DNA of 64,000 nucleotides from the NCBI GenBank assembly GCA_964628285.1, contig CAZVNP010000007.1, positions 1 to 64,000 on the forward strand. Direction: 5' to 3'. This DNA comes from JAPLDP01 sp964628285 (GTDB taxonomy: Bacteria > Bacteroidota > Bacteroidia > Bacteroidales > JAGONC01). The position numbers and the translations under genes are program-made. Under the pieces are notes generated by a model. The model saw only the letters and a program-made list of their open reading frames with translations. It was not told the origin of the DNA and did not search any database. This document shows positions 33,663-42,945 of this stretch, piece by piece (the first letter of the stretch is position 1; every line of letters starts with the position of its first letter).

Positions 33663-34085
33663 ATGGCTATTGAGATGAGAAACAAACGCAGGGCTGAGTT
33701 CAGCACCACATCGATGGCTGACCTGGTTTTCCTGTTGCTGATATTCTTTATGTTATCCTCGACGCTGGTAGCCCCGAATGCCGTGAAGCTGCTCCTGCCG
33801 TCAAGCAACAGCAAGACGCTGGCCAAACCGGCAAGTGTTACTGTATACATCGATGCTGCCTTTCAGTTCTATGTCGACGGAACACCTGTCGATCCCGACA
33901 CCCTGGAGTCAAACCTGAAGGAAAAGCTCAGGAACGAGCATGAAGCTTCAGTCGTTCTCCGGGCCGATAAGAATGTTCCGGTACAATACATTGTCGTCGT
34001 GATCGATGCGGTCAATCAGGTAAATAAACAATACAAAGAAAAACATAAGGTTATCCTGGCCACTCAACCGCTGCCACGCTCATGA
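33663..34085 (+). CDS. exbD: ExbD/TolR biopolymer transport protein
   Basis: A 140-residue protein with one N-terminal membrane span carrying the conserved acidic residue (MADLVFLLLIFFMLSSTLV), preceded by RRAEFSTTS. The periplasmic part ends with VVIDAVNQVNKQYKEKHKVILAT. It works with ExbB. Its stop overlaps the start of the tonB gene by four bases. Confidence 0.92.
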   Translation: MAIEMRNKRRAEFSTTSMADLVFLLLIFFMLSSTLVAPNAVKLLLPSSNSKTLAKPASVTVYIDAAFQFYVDGTPVDPDTLESNLKEKLRNEHEASVVLRADKNVPVQYIVVVIDAVNQVNKQYKEKHKVILATQPLPRS

Positions 34086-34891
34086 ACCATTCAAGGGAGA
34101 CCATATACGGTGTAACGGGGACCATCATATTTCACGCCCTGCTGATCCTGGCACTTTTGTTTTTAGCCTTACGGACACCGCTTCCTCTGCCCGAGGAACA
34201 AGGAGTAGAGGTGAACCTTGGCTATACCGATGAGGGCACCGGCGCCGTGCAACCCATTGAAGAAGCCGCGGCACTGGTGTCATCAGCTCCCTCACGTAAG
34301 AGCCCGGCGCCGAAACAGGAGATAGTGACACAGGAAAATGTGGAGGCACCACCCCTTGAGGAGGTGAAGACCACAGATAAAACGGCTGAGAATAAGGGAA
34401 AAAAAACAGATGACGAAGCGACGGTGAAGAGTGACGTGGTGAAGAAAGAAGAGGTCAGGCAACCCGTTGTCAATCCCGATGCATTATATAAAGGTCGCAG
34501 GAAACAATCGGAAGCCACCGGTTCGGAAGGCCAGACAGGCAGGCCTGGTGATCAGGGTGTGCCGGAAGGAACCCCGGGGGCGGCAAATTATACCGGCGCA
34601 GGGGGATTGGGTGAGGGCATCTCCTTCAGCCTGGGCGGACGGCAAGCCAGGCTTCTTCCCAAACCTGAATACCTTTCTGACGAGCAGGGCAAGATCGTCG
34701 TCACCATATGGGTGAACCGCAATGGTGACGTTATCAGGGCCGAAGCCGGTGCCAAGGGCACTGACATCACCGATCTGTCGCTACGGAAACTGGCCAGGGA
34801 GGCCGCACTCAAGTCGAAATTCACCCCCGACCTGGAGGCCCCGGAGGAACAAAAGGGGACCATCACCTACAAGTTTATCAAAATGAACTGA
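34082..34891 (+). CDS. tonB: TonB-family energy transducer
   Basis: A 269-residue protein: one N-terminal membrane anchor (GTIIFHALLILALLFLALRT), a long acidic/Lys- and Pro-rich periplasmic linker (residues about 55-180), and a C-terminal TonB domain (GKIVVTIWVNRNGDVIRAEAG...LAREAALKSKFTPD). It transmits ExbBD energy to outer-membrane receptors. A four-base overlap with exbD argues for coupling. Confidence 0.9.
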   Translation: MNHSRETIYGVTGTIIFHALLILALLFLALRTPLPLPEEQGVEVNLGYTDEGTGAVQPIEEAAALVSSAPSRKSPAPKQEIVTQENVEAPPLEEVKTTDKTAENKGKKTDDEATVKSDVVKKEEVRQPVVNPDALYKGRRKQSEATGSEGQTGRPGDQGVPEGTPGAANYTGAGGLGEGISFSLGGRQARLLPKPEYLSDEQGKIVVTIWVNRNGDVIRAEAGAKGTDITDLSLRKLAREAALKSKFTPDLEAPEEQKGTITYKFIKMN

Positions 34892-34951
34892 GTTTTCATG
34901 GGACATGAACCGGTGCCCCGAACCTGTTATCTCACACGACAACCTTGTATC

Positions 34952-36250
34952 ATGACACCCTACCAGAAAACGATCGCTTATCTTTTCAGTCAATTGCCTG
35001 TCTATCAGCGTATCGGACCCGCAGCATACAAAGCCGATCTTTCCAACACCCTGGCTCTGTGCGATTTGCTGGGGCAACCGCAGTGTAAATTCCGCTCCAT
35101 TCATGTCGCAGGCACCAATGGCAAGGGATCGGTGTCGCATTTTATGGCGTCCATCCTGCAGGAGGCAGGTCTGAAGGTGGGATTGTATACCTCCCCTCAC
35201 CTGAAGGACTTCCGCGAGCGCATCCGGATCAATGGCCGGAAGATCCCCAAGGCTTACGTCTGTGATTTTGTGAGTGCCCACCGCCATCATTTTGAGACAA
35301 TCCAACCGTCTTTTTTTGAGATGACCGTGGGTCTGGCTTTCGATTATTTTGCCAGGGAAAGGATTGACATGGCCGTTCTGGAGACGGGTCTTGGCGGCCG
35401 TCTTGACTCAACCAACGTTGTCGTCCCCGAACTGGCGGTGATCACCAATATAGGGTATGACCATATGCAGTTCCTGGGTGACACCCTTGAAGCCATCGCC
35501 GTCGAAAAAGCGGGCATTATCAAGGCACATGTCCCTGTGGTCATCGGCGAACGGCAGAAAGAGACGGAGCATGTTTTCACGGCCAGGGCGGCTGCCCTGC
35601 AATCGTCCCTGACCTTTGCCTCGGATGTCATTCACCTCAGGTCGCCCCATCTCACTGAGAAAAGGCGCCTCTTACTCCACGCCGACGTTTACAGGAACGG
35701 GCAGCCGGTCATGAGAGCGCTGGCGTCGCCGCTGGCGGCATCCTATCAGCTGAAAAACATCTGCACCGTCGTGCAGGCCGTCATGGTCCTCTGCGATATG
35801 GATTTTGCCATCGGCCATGACCACATCAGGAAGGGCATCCTGAATGTCATCCGCAACACCGGCATAGCAGGCCGTTGGCAGATCCTGTCGAGGGATCCCC
35901 TTGCCATATGCGATGTCGGCCATAATAAGGAAGGTATCGCTGAGGTGATGAAACAGATCAGGATGACACCCCACCGCAACCTCCATATGGTCATAGGCAT
36001 GGTAAAAGACAAAAACCCCGGTGATATCCTGGGCCTGTTGCCACGTGACGCCCGTTATTATTTTTGCAGGGCGGCCATCCCCAGAGCTCTCGACCAGAAC
36101 ATCCTGGCGAGTGAAGCTCTCAGATACAGGTTGAAGGGGGAGACATACCTATCGGTGAGAGAAGCTTATATAACAGCCCTGCAGGAGGCCGGTGCAGGTG
36201 ACCTGGTCTTCGTCGGAGGGAGTACTTTTGTGGTGGCGGAGGTGCTTTAG
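34952..36250 (+). CDS. folC: Bifunctional folylpolyglutamate/dihydrofolate synthase FolC
   Basis: About 432 residues from the ATG at 34952; an upstream ATG at 34898 adds 18 residues unlike the family. The Mur-ligase-like ATP loop is VAGTNGKGSVSHFMASIL. It also has LYTSPHLKDFRERIRINGRKI, VLETGLGGRLDSTNVV, ITNIGYDHMQFLGDTLEAIAVEKAGII and the C-terminal CDVGHNKEGI. It adds glutamate to dihydropteroate and folates. The placement after exbB-exbD-tonB is common in Bacteroidota. Confidence 0.94.
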   Translation: MTPYQKTIAYLFSQLPVYQRIGPAAYKADLSNTLALCDLLGQPQCKFRSIHVAGTNGKGSVSHFMASILQEAGLKVGLYTSPHLKDFRERIRINGRKIPKAYVCDFVSAHRHHFETIQPSFFEMTVGLAFDYFARERIDMAVLETGLGGRLDSTNVVVPELAVITNIGYDHMQFLGDTLEAIAVEKAGIIKAHVPVVIGERQKETEHVFTARAAALQSSLTFASDVIHLRSPHLTEKRRLLLHADVYRNGQPVMRALASPLAASYQLKNICTVVQAVMVLCDMDFAIGHDHIRKGILNVIRNTGIAGRWQILSRDPLAICDVGHNKEGIAEVMKQIRMTPHRNLHMVIGMVKDKNPGDILGLLPRDARYYFCRAAIPRALDQNILASEALRYRLKGETYLSVREAYITALQEAGAGDLVFVGGSTFVVAEVL

Positions 36251-36277
36251 AATATCCGATGATCCTCAACGGAAACT

Positions 36278-36481
36278 TTATCCGCCGCTCACGAGATGCA
36301 CCACGGCAACACGGTCGCCGTCTCTGATTACGGTCATATCATACTCTTCCCTTCTCACCAGCCTGCCGTTGACTTTGATAACCAATAACCGGAAGGAAAA
36401 ATTCTTAATCCTGAGGAGATCCGTTATGGTCATTTGCTCTCCTTCAAATTCTTCATATCTGTTGTTCAGGTTGATTCTCAT
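36278..36481 (-). CDS. ThiS/MoaD-like sulfur-carrier protein
   Basis: A 67-residue ubiquitin-like protein ending in the GG C-terminus (VVHLVSGG) that is adenylated and thiocarboxylated in this family. The body (MRINLNNRYEEFEGEQMTITDLLRI...LVIKVNGRLVRREEYDMTVIRDGDRVAV) fits ThiS. It could supply sulfur for thiamine thiazole or, given its neighbours, for the molybdopterin/tungstopterin dithiolene. The E1-like gene follows on the same strand upstream, so the pair is likely co-transcribed. Confidence 0.88.
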   Translation of the reverse strand: MRINLNNRYEEFEGEQMTITDLLRIKNFSFRLLVIKVNGRLVRREEYDMTVIRDGDRVAVVHLVSGG

Positions 36482-36528
36482 GATCTCAGCATAAATCCGT
36501 CACAAAGTGTTACCGGTCGGTAACATGG

Positions 36529-37122
36529 TTATTTCATCGCTCCCAGGAGTATCTCCAGCACCTGGTTAGCCTGCATATTGGCCACAATGCCCACGCGGGG
36601 TGCCAGGGGCGGCATGTCATCACCCGCTTCGGAGGTCTCGTCACCGCATACATAAACATTATCCATGGTACGAGTGGTGAGGGCATTGTTATTGCCCCAA
36701 CCTGCCAGACCCGAGGCAATGACCAGCGGTTTGCCGGGAAGCTCCGACAGGATGGTCTCGATGAGCATCCTTTTCATCTCCCGGTCATCAAGGGCCTCAA
36801 CGATCACATCGCAGTTACCGAACACCGGGAGGACATCCTGAGGTGCGAGAGGCCTGTCATAAGCCGTAACCCTGACATCCGGGTTGATACGGCGAAGCGT
36901 CTCCATAAGTGCGGCAGTTTTTTTTCTGCCGATCTGGTCAATGAAATAGTACTGGCGGTTCAAATTGCTTTTGTTCACGACATCATAATCAACAATGATC
37001 AGACGTCCTATCCCCACGCGTGACAAGGCTACGGCACAGTTGGACCCCAGCCCGCCGCAGCCTGCAATGCCAACGCAGTATTTTTTCAGTTCATCCGTCA
37101 TCGCACCTTTTATCTTTGACAT
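36529..37122 (-). CDS. ThiF/MoeB-like sulfur-carrier adenylyltransferase
   Basis: About 197 residues from the ATG at 37122. The E1-like nucleotide loop is VGIAGCGGLGSNCAVAL, then LIIVDYDVVNKSNLNRQYYF, DVIVEALDDREMKRML, IASGLAGWGNNNALTTRT and APRVGIVANMQANQVLEILLG. The protein lacks a C-terminal rhodanese domain, as in the short ThiF family. It activates the C-terminal Gly of the sulfur carrier encoded next to it. A start at 37101 is also possible, because a -7-like box sits at 37124-37131. It is divergent from the oxidoreductase gene. Confidence 0.88.
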   Translation of the reverse strand: MSKIKGAMTDELKKYCVGIAGCGGLGSNCAVALSRVGIGRLIIVDYDVVNKSNLNRQYYFIDQIGRKKTAALMETLRRINPDVRVTAYDRPLAPQDVLPVFGNCDVIVEALDDREMKRMLIETILSELPGKPLVIASGLAGWGNNNALTTRTMDNVYVCGDETSEAGDDMPPLAPRVGIVANMQANQVLEILLGAMK

Positions 37123-37172
37123 ACAAAAATATGGCTTATTGCCGATAATAATACAACCCGGGAGAGGCATTA

Positions 37173-37202
37173 TTGTGATAAACCGGATTTTTTATACTTT
37201 TG
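37173..37202 (+). promoter_or_regulatory. Promoter of the aldehyde:ferredoxin oxidoreductase gene
   Basis: TTG (37173-37175), 19 bases, TACTTTTG (37195-37202), a full match to the Bacteroidota consensus. Initiation near 37209 would leave a leader of about 35 bases before the ATG at 37244. Confidence 0.65.
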
Positions 37203-37243
37203 TTAATCCGATATCATAATGCTTACGAGAACACTTTTTTATT

Positions 37244-39400
37244 ATGGACATAGCGGAAATAAAAGCCGGCCACCGGTTGCTCAGGGAATGGAGATATGAA
37301 TGGACAGCACTTGAAAGAGGATACACCGACAAGATTCTTTACATTAATGTAACGGACAATACGATTAAATCAAAGGATGTCCCGCCGTTAATGAAGGAGA
37401 AATTTATCGGCGGCAGGGGTTATGGTCTCCGCTTATTGTGGGATGCCACCACTCCAACCACCCGATGGGATGACCCGGAGAATGAGATCATCATTTCGTC
37501 GGGACCCATTGGCGGCATCACTCAGTATTCAGGCACGGGCAAGTCGATTGTAGTCACCATCTCACCTCAGACCGACCTGGTCATCGACAGCAATGTGGGG
37601 GGATTCTTCGGGCCTTTCCTTAAGTTCTCGGGCTTTGATGCGCTGGAATTACAGGGTAAAGCTGAAAAGGACATCATTATTTTCATTGACGGCATCACGC
37701 ACCGTGTTGAGATCATCGATGCGCCCAAAGAAGCTCTCGACAGCCACATCCTTACCGAGCAGCTGACGGAGATGTATGCCAATGATGAGGCCGACAAGAA
37801 AAACATCGGCGTGGTGTCGACCGGTGCTGCCGCCGATCATTCTCTTTACGGCATGCTTAATTTCAGCTTTTATGACAACAGGCGTAAGCAGGTTCGCGTG
37901 AAACAGGCCGGCAGGGGAGGGACGGGCACGGTCTTCAGAAATAAGCATATCAAGGCCCTGGTGGTCAAGATACCGGGTTTAAAAGGCAACCTGAACAATG
38001 TGGCCAACCTCGAGGAGATCATGGAGCGCGGACGCCGTTTCAGCCGTGAGATGAAACTGTTTGATGACTCCCAGGCCGAGATGAGAACCAAAGGTACGGC
38101 ACACCTTGTCAACATCATGAACGATTATGACCTGCTGCCGGTGCATAACTTTAAATTCGGCAGTCATCCGGAGGCTTATAAGGTTCATTCGGAGATATGG
38201 AAGTCGCGTTTCACGCAGGGTGTCACCGACAGCTGCTGGGTGGGGTGCGCCATGGCCTGCTCCAAAGGCGCCGACGGCCATTTGGTGATGACGGGGCCCT
38301 ACAAGGGACAAACGGTGACCGTGGATGGCCCTGAATATGAAAGCGCCGCCGGTCTGGGCCCCAATTGCGGTATATTCCGGCCCGAATTTATTCTGGAAGC
38401 CAATTTTTATTGCGATACCTATGGTATCTGCACCATCACCTGGGGCACCACCATGGCTTTCATTATGGAGTGTTATGAGAATGGTATTTTAAACCTTGAA
38501 CGCACGGAAGGTCTTGATCTTCATTTCGGCAATGCCGAAGCGGCGATGGAAGCCATGCACCAGCTGGCACGGGGTGAAGGATTTGGAATGATTGCCGGTT
38601 TGGGGGTGGGAAAAATGAAACGTCTGTTCAGTGAAAAGGGATGGGGCGACCCGCAGTTTCTTCAGGATATAGGCATGGAAAACAAGGGTCTGGAATACTC
38701 ACAGTATGTGTCAAAAGAGTCGCTGGCACAGCAAGGTGGTTATGCCATGACCAACAAAGGGCCCCAACACGATGAAGCCTGGGTGATCTTCATGGATATG
38801 GTCAACAACCAGATACCCACCTTCGAGAATAAAGCCGAAGCTCTCCATTATTTCCCCATGTTCAGGACCTGGTTCGGCCTGGTGGGCTTATGCAAACTCC
38901 CCTGGAACGACGTGGAGCCTGAAAACAATGCCATGACCGATGAACCGGCCAAGGTGCCTGAACATGTCGACAACTACGTGACCATTTATAAGGCCGTGAC
39001 AGGTAAACCTTTCGACAAGCATGAATTGCTCAGGCAATCGGAGCGCGTGTATAACTTCCAGCGCATCTTCAACCTCAGAAGAGGTTACGGCGTGAGGAAA
39101 TACGATGCCCAGCCATACAGGGCTGCAGGTCCTGTCACCGCCGAGGAATATGAATCAAGGGCCGACCGTTATGACAAACAACTGAAGGAGCTTGTCGGGA
39201 TTGATCCTTCCGGTAAATCCACGGCCGAGAAAATGGCCATCCTTCGTAAACACAGGGAAAACCAATATGAGAAACTGCTGGATGCCGTTTATTTCAGGAG
39301 GGGATGGACGAAAGACGGTGTCCCGCGGATCGAACACCTTAAACAAATAGGCATGGATCTCCCTGAACTGATCGAACTGATCACTCCCTATCAGGAATAA
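37244..39400 (+). CDS. Aldehyde:ferredoxin oxidoreductase family (tungsten/molybdopterin) protein
   Basis: A 718-residue protein of the AOR family. N-terminal domain: TDKILYINVTDNTIKSKDVPPLMKEKFIGGRGYGLRLLW and SGTGKSIVVTISP, which wraps the pterin. The [4Fe-4S] cysteines appear as CWVGCAMAC with a distal Cys in VGLCKLPWND. The spacing C-x3-C-x3-C differs from the C-x2-C-x3-C of the archaeal enzymes. Members oxidise aldehydes or carboxylates with a tungstopterin, using ferredoxin. The substrate is not shown by sequence. The divergent ThiS/ThiF-like pair may serve its cofactor. Such enzymes are oxygen-sensitive, which suggests an anaerobe. Confidence 0.88.
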   Translation: MDIAEIKAGHRLLREWRYEWTALERGYTDKILYINVTDNTIKSKDVPPLMKEKFIGGRGYGLRLLWDATTPTTRWDDPENEIIISSGPIGGITQYSGTGKSIVVTISPQTDLVIDSNVGGFFGPFLKFSGFDALELQGKAEKDIIIFIDGITHRVEIIDAPKEALDSHILTEQLTEMYANDEADKKNIGVVSTGAAADHSLYGMLNFSFYDNRRKQVRVKQAGRGGTGTVFRNKHIKALVVKIPGLKGNLNNVANLEEIMERGRRFSREMKLFDDSQAEMRTKGTAHLVNIMNDYDLLPVHNFKFGSHPEAYKVHSEIWKSRFTQGVTDSCWVGCAMACSKGADGHLVMTGPYKGQTVTVDGPEYESAAGLGPNCGIFRPEFILEANFYCDTYGICTITWGTTMAFIMECYENGILNLERTEGLDLHFGNAEAAMEAMHQLARGEGFGMIAGLGVGKMKRLFSEKGWGDPQFLQDIGMENKGLEYSQYVSKESLAQQGGYAMTNKGPQHDEAWVIFMDMVNNQIPTFENKAEALHYFPMFRTWFGLVGLCKLPWNDVEPENNAMTDEPAKVPEHVDNYVTIYKAVTGKPFDKHELLRQSERVYNFQRIFNLRRGYGVRKYDAQPYRAAGPVTAEEYESRADRYDKQLKELVGIDPSGKSTAEKMAILRKHRENQYEKLLDAVYFRRGWTKDGVPRIEHLKQIGMDLPELIELITPYQE

Positions 39401-39469
39401 AAAAGGAAAAAATGAGATTTGGACAATGAAGGTCATGCATAACAATCTCATTTTATTTACCGATGATCG

Positions 39470-39496
39470 TTTGATCCTGAAAAAGAAGTAAATTTG
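39470..39496 (+). promoter_or_regulatory. Promoter before upp
   Basis: TTTG (39470-39473), 15 bases, TAAATTTG (39489-39496). The -7 box is a perfect match; the spacing is short. It lies nine bases before the upp ATG, implying a very short leader. Confidence 0.45.
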
Positions 39497-39504
39497 GTTG
39501 CATT

Positions 39505-40158
39505 ATGAGAGTACAGGTTTTAGGAAAATCGGGTTCTTTATTTAACCAGTTCATTGCCGAGACAAGGGATATGGATATCCAGAAAGATCCGTTGCGTTTC
39601 AGGTCGAACTTCGAGCGCATGGGACAGATCTTCGCCTATGAGATCAGCAAGACACTGGAATACGAGGAGAGGGAGGTGGTGACCTCCCTGGGTACTGCCA
39701 TAGTCCCCGTTTTAAGGCGGCCGCCGGTGCTGGCCACTATCCTGAGAGCGGGTCTGCCTTTGCACCTCGGCATGCTCTCCATGTTCGATAAAGCCCCCAG
39801 TGCATTTATCTCGGCTTTCAGAAAAACATATAAGGACGGAAACTTTATCCTGGATGTCGAACATGTTTCCTGTCCTGACCTGACAGGTGAAACGCTGGTG
39901 CTCTCCGATGCCATGATCGCCAGCGGTTCCAGCATGCTGCTGTGTTACCGCGAGCTTATCCATTACGGCACACCGCGGTATATACATATCGTGGCCATAC
40001 TGGCCAGCACCGAGGGAATTGAGAATTTAAAGCGTCAGCTGCCCAAAACGAATATCACCATTTGGGTGGGCGCCATCGATGATGAGCTGACAGCCCAGGC
40101 TTTTATTGTACCCGGATTAGGTGACGCCGGCGACCTGGCCTTCGGGAAAAAGGAATGA
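39505..40158 (+). CDS. upp: Uracil phosphoribosyltransferase
   Basis: A 217-residue protein of full length. It shows TILRAGLPLHLGMLSMFD, VLSDAMIASGSSM (PRPP-binding loop), IVAILASTEGIENL and the C-terminal IVPGLGDAGDLAFG. It converts uracil and PRPP to UMP. It is followed by an ABC permease gene 27 bases downstream. Confidence 0.95.
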   Translation: MRVQVLGKSGSLFNQFIAETRDMDIQKDPLRFRSNFERMGQIFAYEISKTLEYEEREVVTSLGTAIVPVLRRPPVLATILRAGLPLHLGMLSMFDKAPSAFISAFRKTYKDGNFILDVEHVSCPDLTGETLVLSDAMIASGSSMLLCYRELIHYGTPRYIHIVAILASTEGIENLKRQLPKTNITIWVGAIDDELTAQAFIVPGLGDAGDLAFGKKE

Positions 40159-40185
40159 CACCGCTGCATCAAGTGACAAGATCCT

Positions 40186-41421
40186 ATGCCCAAGTTATTA
40201 CTTGAAAATATAAAAATTGCCTTGGCTTCCATTAAGTCCAATATGCTGCGTGCCGTCCTGACCATCCTCATTATCGCTTTCGGTATTATGGCGCTGATCG
40301 GCATTCTCACCTCCATCGACGCCATTAAATACTGGCTCAACGAGAATTTCATGCGTATGGGCGCCAACACACTCACCATCCGTAACAGAGCCATGTTCGT
40401 CTTTGGAGGATCACATCACCCAAAAGAATATGAGACGATCACCTATAATGAAGCCAAGGATTTCAAGGATCAGTTTACCTTTCCTGCAACGGTCTCCATC
40501 ACGGTCTGGGCCACGGGGATTGCGACCATCCGTTACCAGTCATACAAGTCCAATCCAAATGTCGGGGTGATCGGTGCCGATGAAAATTACTTGGTCACCT
40601 CCGGCAATGACCTCGCCAAAGGACGAATGTTCACACCCAATGATGTGTACTTAGGATCGAATGTGGTAGTGATCGGTTCGGAGCTGGCGGGAAATATTTT
40701 TAAAAAGAAAGAGGATCCCCTGGGTCAGGAGATCTCCATTGGCCCGGGTAAGTACACGGTCATCGGCGTCTTGCAGTCGCGTGGCTCCGGCATAGGTTTC
40801 AGCAGCGATAACCTGTGCATTGTCCCGTTAAACAACGTACGGCAACGTTTTTCGCGACCCAACCTGTCCTTCTCCATCAATATCATGACAACCGGGGCAC
40901 AGAGCCTGGAGGCGGCCGAAGGTGAGGCCACGGGGTTGTTTCGTAACATACGCAAACTTCGTGTCGGCGAAGAAAACAACTTTGACATATCAAAAAGCGA
41001 CACTCTCGCCGAGATGCTGTTCAGCAACCTGAAAAACCTGAGGATAGCCGCCACCATCATCGGTTTCATCACCCTGTTCGGTGCAGCCATCGGTTTGATG
41101 AACATCATGCTGGTATCGGTCACCGACAGGATACAGGAAATAGGCATAAGGAAAGCTATCGGCGCCAAAAGCAACGACATTCGGCGGCAATTCCTTACCG
41201 AAGCCATCGTCATCGCCCAGATTGGCGGTTTGTTTGGGATTATCCTCGGCGTGGCCATAGGCAATGTGATTGCTATACAGATCGGATCGCATTTTTTCAT
41301 TCCCTGGCCATGGATACTCACCGGGGTGCTGCTGTGCCTTGCCGTCGCACTCCTCTCGGGCATTGTGCCGGCAACCAAGGCAGCCAAACTCGATCCCATC
41401 GAATCGCTGAGGTACGAATGA
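40186..41421 (+). CDS. MacB/FtsX-family ABC transporter permease
   Basis: A 411-residue membrane protein. It has one N-terminal span (AVLTILIIAFGIMALIGILTSI), a large periplasmic MacB-like domain (residues about 45-270), and three C-terminal spans in the FtsX region (GLMNIMLVSVTDRIQEIGIRKAIGAK, IGGLFGIILGVAIGN, ALLSGIVPATKAAKLDPIESL). These permeases work with an ATPase in lipoprotein release, antimicrobial export or mechanotransmission. No ATPase gene is adjacent, so the partner lies elsewhere. Confidence 0.88.
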   Translation: MPKLLLENIKIALASIKSNMLRAVLTILIIAFGIMALIGILTSIDAIKYWLNENFMRMGANTLTIRNRAMFVFGGSHHPKEYETITYNEAKDFKDQFTFPATVSITVWATGIATIRYQSYKSNPNVGVIGADENYLVTSGNDLAKGRMFTPNDVYLGSNVVVIGSELAGNIFKKKEDPLGQEISIGPGKYTVIGVLQSRGSGIGFSSDNLCIVPLNNVRQRFSRPNLSFSINIMTTGAQSLEAAEGEATGLFRNIRKLRVGEENNFDISKSDTLAEMLFSNLKNLRIAATIIGFITLFGAAIGLMNIMLVSVTDRIQEIGIRKAIGAKSNDIRRQFLTEAIVIAQIGGLFGIILGVAIGNVIAIQIGSHFFIPWPWILTGVLLCLAVALLSGIVPATKAAKLDPIESLRYE

Positions 41422-41439
41422 CAGCCACCGTGTCAGGAC

Positions 41440-42735
41440 TTACGGATTGTTATGTGAATCAAGTGTTTTAACGCCGATAAGCTGATCATACAACAAGCCG
41501 GGGGCACGGTAGTAAACTAAAATAAGATAATCATTCCCCGTCTCATAATGATTGCCTTCGATCAGGGTGGGATCACCCGTGGAACTTCCGTTTTCGAGGA
41601 ACATGTAACAATAATCATAAAATCCTTCCTTCAGATAGAGTGTGCCGTCATAGCCTTTCTTTTCATTGTTGTATCGCATTAGCGCTTCAGGGATATACTG
41701 CCAGTTGGTGAGGGCGCCGAAAATGTAAAGATTGCCTCCGGGGAGCGGGGTGGGGTAAGCCAAGTGGAAATTGACCTCGGCATAATCACAGTCCGCACCT
41801 GGGTCGTCACCTTCGTCGCAGCTGATCAGCCTGTTGCCGTTGATATCGTCTTCCGTCCGGTATACTTTGAAAGTCCTGGGATCATCATCCCAGAGGTAGA
41901 TCTGGTTTTGACGGTTTTCGAAATCAAACGATTTGATACGTGCCGACTGATAGCGCAGACTTTTAATGTCGATGTTGCGAAATTCATTGGCGCCGTCGAA
42001 CGTGTTACCCGAGTCGTAGGTGTAGTCGAGCAGATCGCCGTTCACCATCATCGGTTTGAGGTTGGTGATGGCATTGTCAGTGCGGTAATTCTGCATGATG
42101 ACCACCTTCAGGTTGCGGTAGGGCTCATAAATATCGAAACCTTTGGTGTCGAGGGTGAAGGTGACCTGCTGACGGTAATTTCTTTCTTCCACGTTGACAT
42201 CCCTTTTGACATGTCCCTCGACGTTGACACGGGGATCGGAAACCATGAAACGCAAGGTGATGGCCACATCGGATGTGTCGTTTTCGAACACCTTGAGGAG
42301 ATAATTGCCTGACAATTTGAATGTCATATCTTCATTCGGTATGATGAGATCGTAATGGGTGTAAGGCTGTATGGTGTTAAACGAGGAGTGATAGTCCCTG
42401 ATGGGTGCCTCCATGAACCCGTCGAGGTACTCGTTGGGTTTCAGATCGCTTGGAGTCCAGTTGGCATCACAATGAATGAGGGTATAGCCGTAATTCTTCA
42501 CATCGGCGTCAAGATCATCGAAGGAGAGATGAAGCTTCTCACCGGTACCCGTCTGTACCAAGGGTAATGAGAGTTCCCATCCGACCCGGTACAGCAAAAC
42601 AGTTTTGATATTTTTTTTATAGAGGTGATTGTGATACCTGAAAAAATCGGCCTTGTAATAGTCAGGACCCTCCTGTGCTAAAACCGGCAGGCAGGATGCA
42701 AACGCCAGGACAATATACAGAATATGATGTTTCAT
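41440..42735 (-). CDS. T9SS plug-family protein (DUF5103)
   Basis: A 431-residue exported protein (LYIVLAFASCLPVLAQ signal). It has the family openings IKTVLLYRVGWELSLPLVQTGTGEKLHLSFDDLDADVKNYGYTLIHCDANW and MEAPIRDYHSSFNT, and the later LAYPTPLPGGNLYIFGALTNWQ, a starch-binding-like beta domain. DUF5103 proteins are annotated as the T9SS plug, which closes the Sov/SprA translocon from the periplasmic side when PorV is not bound. It adds a sixth T9SS function to this window. Confidence 0.75.
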   Translation of the reverse strand: MKHHILYIVLAFASCLPVLAQEGPDYYKADFFRYHNHLYKKNIKTVLLYRVGWELSLPLVQTGTGEKLHLSFDDLDADVKNYGYTLIHCDANWTPSDLKPNEYLDGFMEAPIRDYHSSFNTIQPYTHYDLIIPNEDMTFKLSGNYLLKVFENDTSDVAITLRFMVSDPRVNVEGHVKRDVNVEERNYRQQVTFTLDTKGFDIYEPYRNLKVVIMQNYRTDNAITNLKPMMVNGDLLDYTYDSGNTFDGANEFRNIDIKSLRYQSARIKSFDFENRQNQIYLWDDDPRTFKVYRTEDDINGNRLISCDEGDDPGADCDYAEVNFHLAYPTPLPGGNLYIFGALTNWQYIPEALMRYNNEKKGYDGTLYLKEGFYDYCYMFLENGSSTGDPTLIEGNHYETGNDYLILVYYRAPGLLYDQLIGVKTLDSHNNP

Positions 42736-42841
42736 AGGTTTTATCTGATCCGGGAACTGCTCATAGGTGATAAAAAATTGAAACCTTGATCACTTTGTTC
42801 AGGATATGGCAGTAGCGGATTGATTAATGTTACAATTTTCT

Positions 42842-42870
42842 TTGGATTTAAATATTTCTGAATAAATTTG
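42842..42870 (+). promoter_or_regulatory. Promoter of the nqr operon
   Basis: TTTG (42841-42844), 18 bases, TAAATTTG (42863-42870), an almost ideal Bacteroidota promoter. Initiation near 42877 gives a leader of about 70 bases before the nqrA ATG at 42946. Confidence 0.65.
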
Positions 42871-42945
42871 CGCGATGATAGTTATTTTACCGCCGGTGGT
42901 CTGCATGGATTCGATGCTTCACATTCCCGACACAGAATTATTGAG

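Noticed and set aside
36278..37122. Assignment of the ThiS/ThiF-like pair as definite thiamine genes
   Set aside because: No thiazole or pyrimidine genes are present nearby and the neighbour is a tungstopterin enzyme, so I leave the gene symbols empty.
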